Part shown: positions 63,238-64,000 of the stretch, piece after piece | How the letters are laid out: each line of letters opens with the position of its first letter | How positions within the stretch are numbered: the first letter of the stretch is position 1 | NCBI GenBank assembly: GCA_963676865.2 | Contig: CAXXSS010000001.1 | Location: forward strand, 1,550,001 to 1,614,000 | DNA: 64,000 nt | DNA from: JAAYUD01 sp963676865 | Lineage (GTDB): Bacteria; Bacteroidota; Bacteroidia; Bacteroidales; Bacteroidaceae | Direction of reading: 5' to 3' | Position numbers and translations under genes: made by a program | The notes under the pieces: generated by a model | What the model saw: only the letters and a program-made list of their open reading frames with translations | Databases searched by the model: none | What the model was told of the DNA's origin: nothing

Positions 63238-64000
63238 ATGGAAGATACAACGAAAATTAAAGAACTGGCTTTTCAGTATTTTAGTGGAACAATTTCTGAT
63301 GCCGATGAGATAACCTTGTTCACATACATTAATCAGAATGTATACAATAGTCATAAATTCAGACTATGGGAAAAAGAATGGACCACCAAAGCTACTGTTA
63401 ACGAACAAACAGATAAAGAATGGAAAAGTTTGGAACGTCAACTACGCATCCGAAGATCCATTTCTATGCCAACAGTAAATATCATTCACCGAAAATGGAA
63501 ACAAATGATAGCTGTGGCAGCAGTTTTCATCGTTTTGTTAGGCAGTGCATTCAGTGTGTGGGTAAAAGTATCTTCAAATGTACCCGACAATTACTTTGTT
63601 TGTCAAGCTCCATACGGAAATAAGACCAAAATATTGCTTCCCGATGGAACGTCTGTTTGGCTAAATGCGGGTTCAACAATTAAATATTCTAACAAATTCA
63701 ATTCAAAGAATCGATTGGTAGAACTAAATGGCGAAGGCTATTTTGAAGTATCTAAACATAATGGAATAACTTTTACTGTTCATACCAAAGGATATAACGT
63801 GGTTGTAAAAGGAACAAAATTCGATGTGTCGGCTTATTCGGACGACCCTTATATAATGACCTCGTTATTGGAAGGGAGAGTAGAGATAAATTATAAACAG
63901 ATTAAAATGAATATTCTGCCAGGACAAGCCGCTATGCTCGACTTAAAAACAAAGCAGCTCACTCGACATGAAATAAACGTAAATCAATCAAAATCGTGGG
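63238..64000 (+). CDS. FecR-family anti-sigma factor (partial, cut by the right edge)
   Basis: The frame starts at an ATG at 63238 and is open to the end of the window, about 254 codons. An N-terminal cytoplasmic helical region of about 75 residues (KELAFQYFSGTISDADE) is followed by one membrane helix (MIAVAAVFIVLLGSAFSVWV). The periplasmic FecR domain begins at LPDGTSVWLNAGSTIKY and continues through GEGYFEVSKHNG and VKGTKFDVSAY. It would inhibit or activate the preceding sigma factor in response to a TonB-dependent transporter. The C-terminus is missing. Confidence 0.92.
   Translation, partial: MEDTTKIKELAFQYFSGTISDADEITLFTYINQNVYNSHKFRLWEKEWTTKATVNEQTDKEWKSLERQLRIRRSISMPTVNIIHRKWKQMIAVAAVFIVLLGSAFSVWVKVSSNVPDNYFVCQAPYGNKTKILLPDGTSVWLNAGSTIKYSNKFNSKNRLVELNGEGYFEVSKHNGITFTVHTKGYNVVVKGTKFDVSAYSDDPYIMTSLLEGRVEINYKQIKMNILPGQAAMLDLKTKQLTRHEINVNQSKSW

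Overview
The window is a stretch of a Bacteroidota chromosome, most likely Bacteroidales and Bacteroides-like. The evidence is the many promoters of the TTTG-N19/20-TAnnTTTG type, the scarcity of Shine-Dalgarno sites, lineage-typical genes (DUF2723, DUF4271, an S46 dipeptidyl peptidase, ECF sigma/FecR pairs, RNase HI with a viroplasmin domain), and low-to-moderate GC. It is mostly core chromosome with one insertion sequence. Species cannot be fixed from the sequence alone.

Layout. 0-5 kb: a partial membrane protein cut by the left edge, an ECF sigma factor with its own ECF-type promoter, argB, speA, aroK, and a divergent rnhA. 5-17 kb: a surface-glycan block with a nucleotide-sugar dehydrogenase, an epimerase/decarboxylase, an MsbA-like ABC exporter, LicD, a GT4 glycosyltransferase, a glucose-1-phosphate cytidylyltransferase-like enzyme, a DegT aminotransferase, a secreted DPP7-type peptidase and a flippase next to ruvB. 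17-20.6 kb: ruvB, an AlkD-like repair protein, an SpmA/SpmB-like membrane protein and ybeY. 20.6-23.2 kb: a gene-poor gap holding a complete IS3-family element (21229-22710, 3-bp target duplication, programmed -1 frameshift site). 23.2-29.9 kb: mnmG, a parS-like site, uvrC, dtd, a MazG-like gene, deoC and a polyprenyl diphosphate synthase. 30-38 kb: polA, a large DUF2723 membrane protein, a polysaccharide deacetylase and queG. 38-43 kb: tRNA-Gln, tyrS, and a compact minus-strand operon (LOG family, DUF4271, hemD, rnpA, a YidD-TatD fusion). 43-47 kb: a two-component system divergent from a small exported Cys/Lys-rich protein, then a small membrane protein and a TonB-C protein. 47-57.9 kb: ychF, lgt, mutS, rubrerythrin, lpdA, a PBP4-like lipoprotein and a CoA transferase. 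58-64 kb: leuS, a YitT-like protein, rdgB, and an ECF sigma/FecR pair cut by the right edge.

How the genes work together. The 5-17 kb block makes sugar nucleotides (UDP-glucuronate/UDP-xylose-like, a CDP-sugar-like product and an amino sugar) and provides glycosyl and LicD transfer plus export, which suggests a decorated cell-surface glycan. The mnmG-parS-uvrC stretch suggests a place in the origin half of the chromosome.

The least explained signals are a 12-base word (ATAAGGACGAAA) found four times in three separate intergenic gaps, each time with strong palindromes; a four-unit, 22-bp-period array of palindromes at 37904-37987; the YidD-TatD fusion; and the exported metallothionein-like protein opposite a two-component system. 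No complete undescribed defence or mobile system was recognised.
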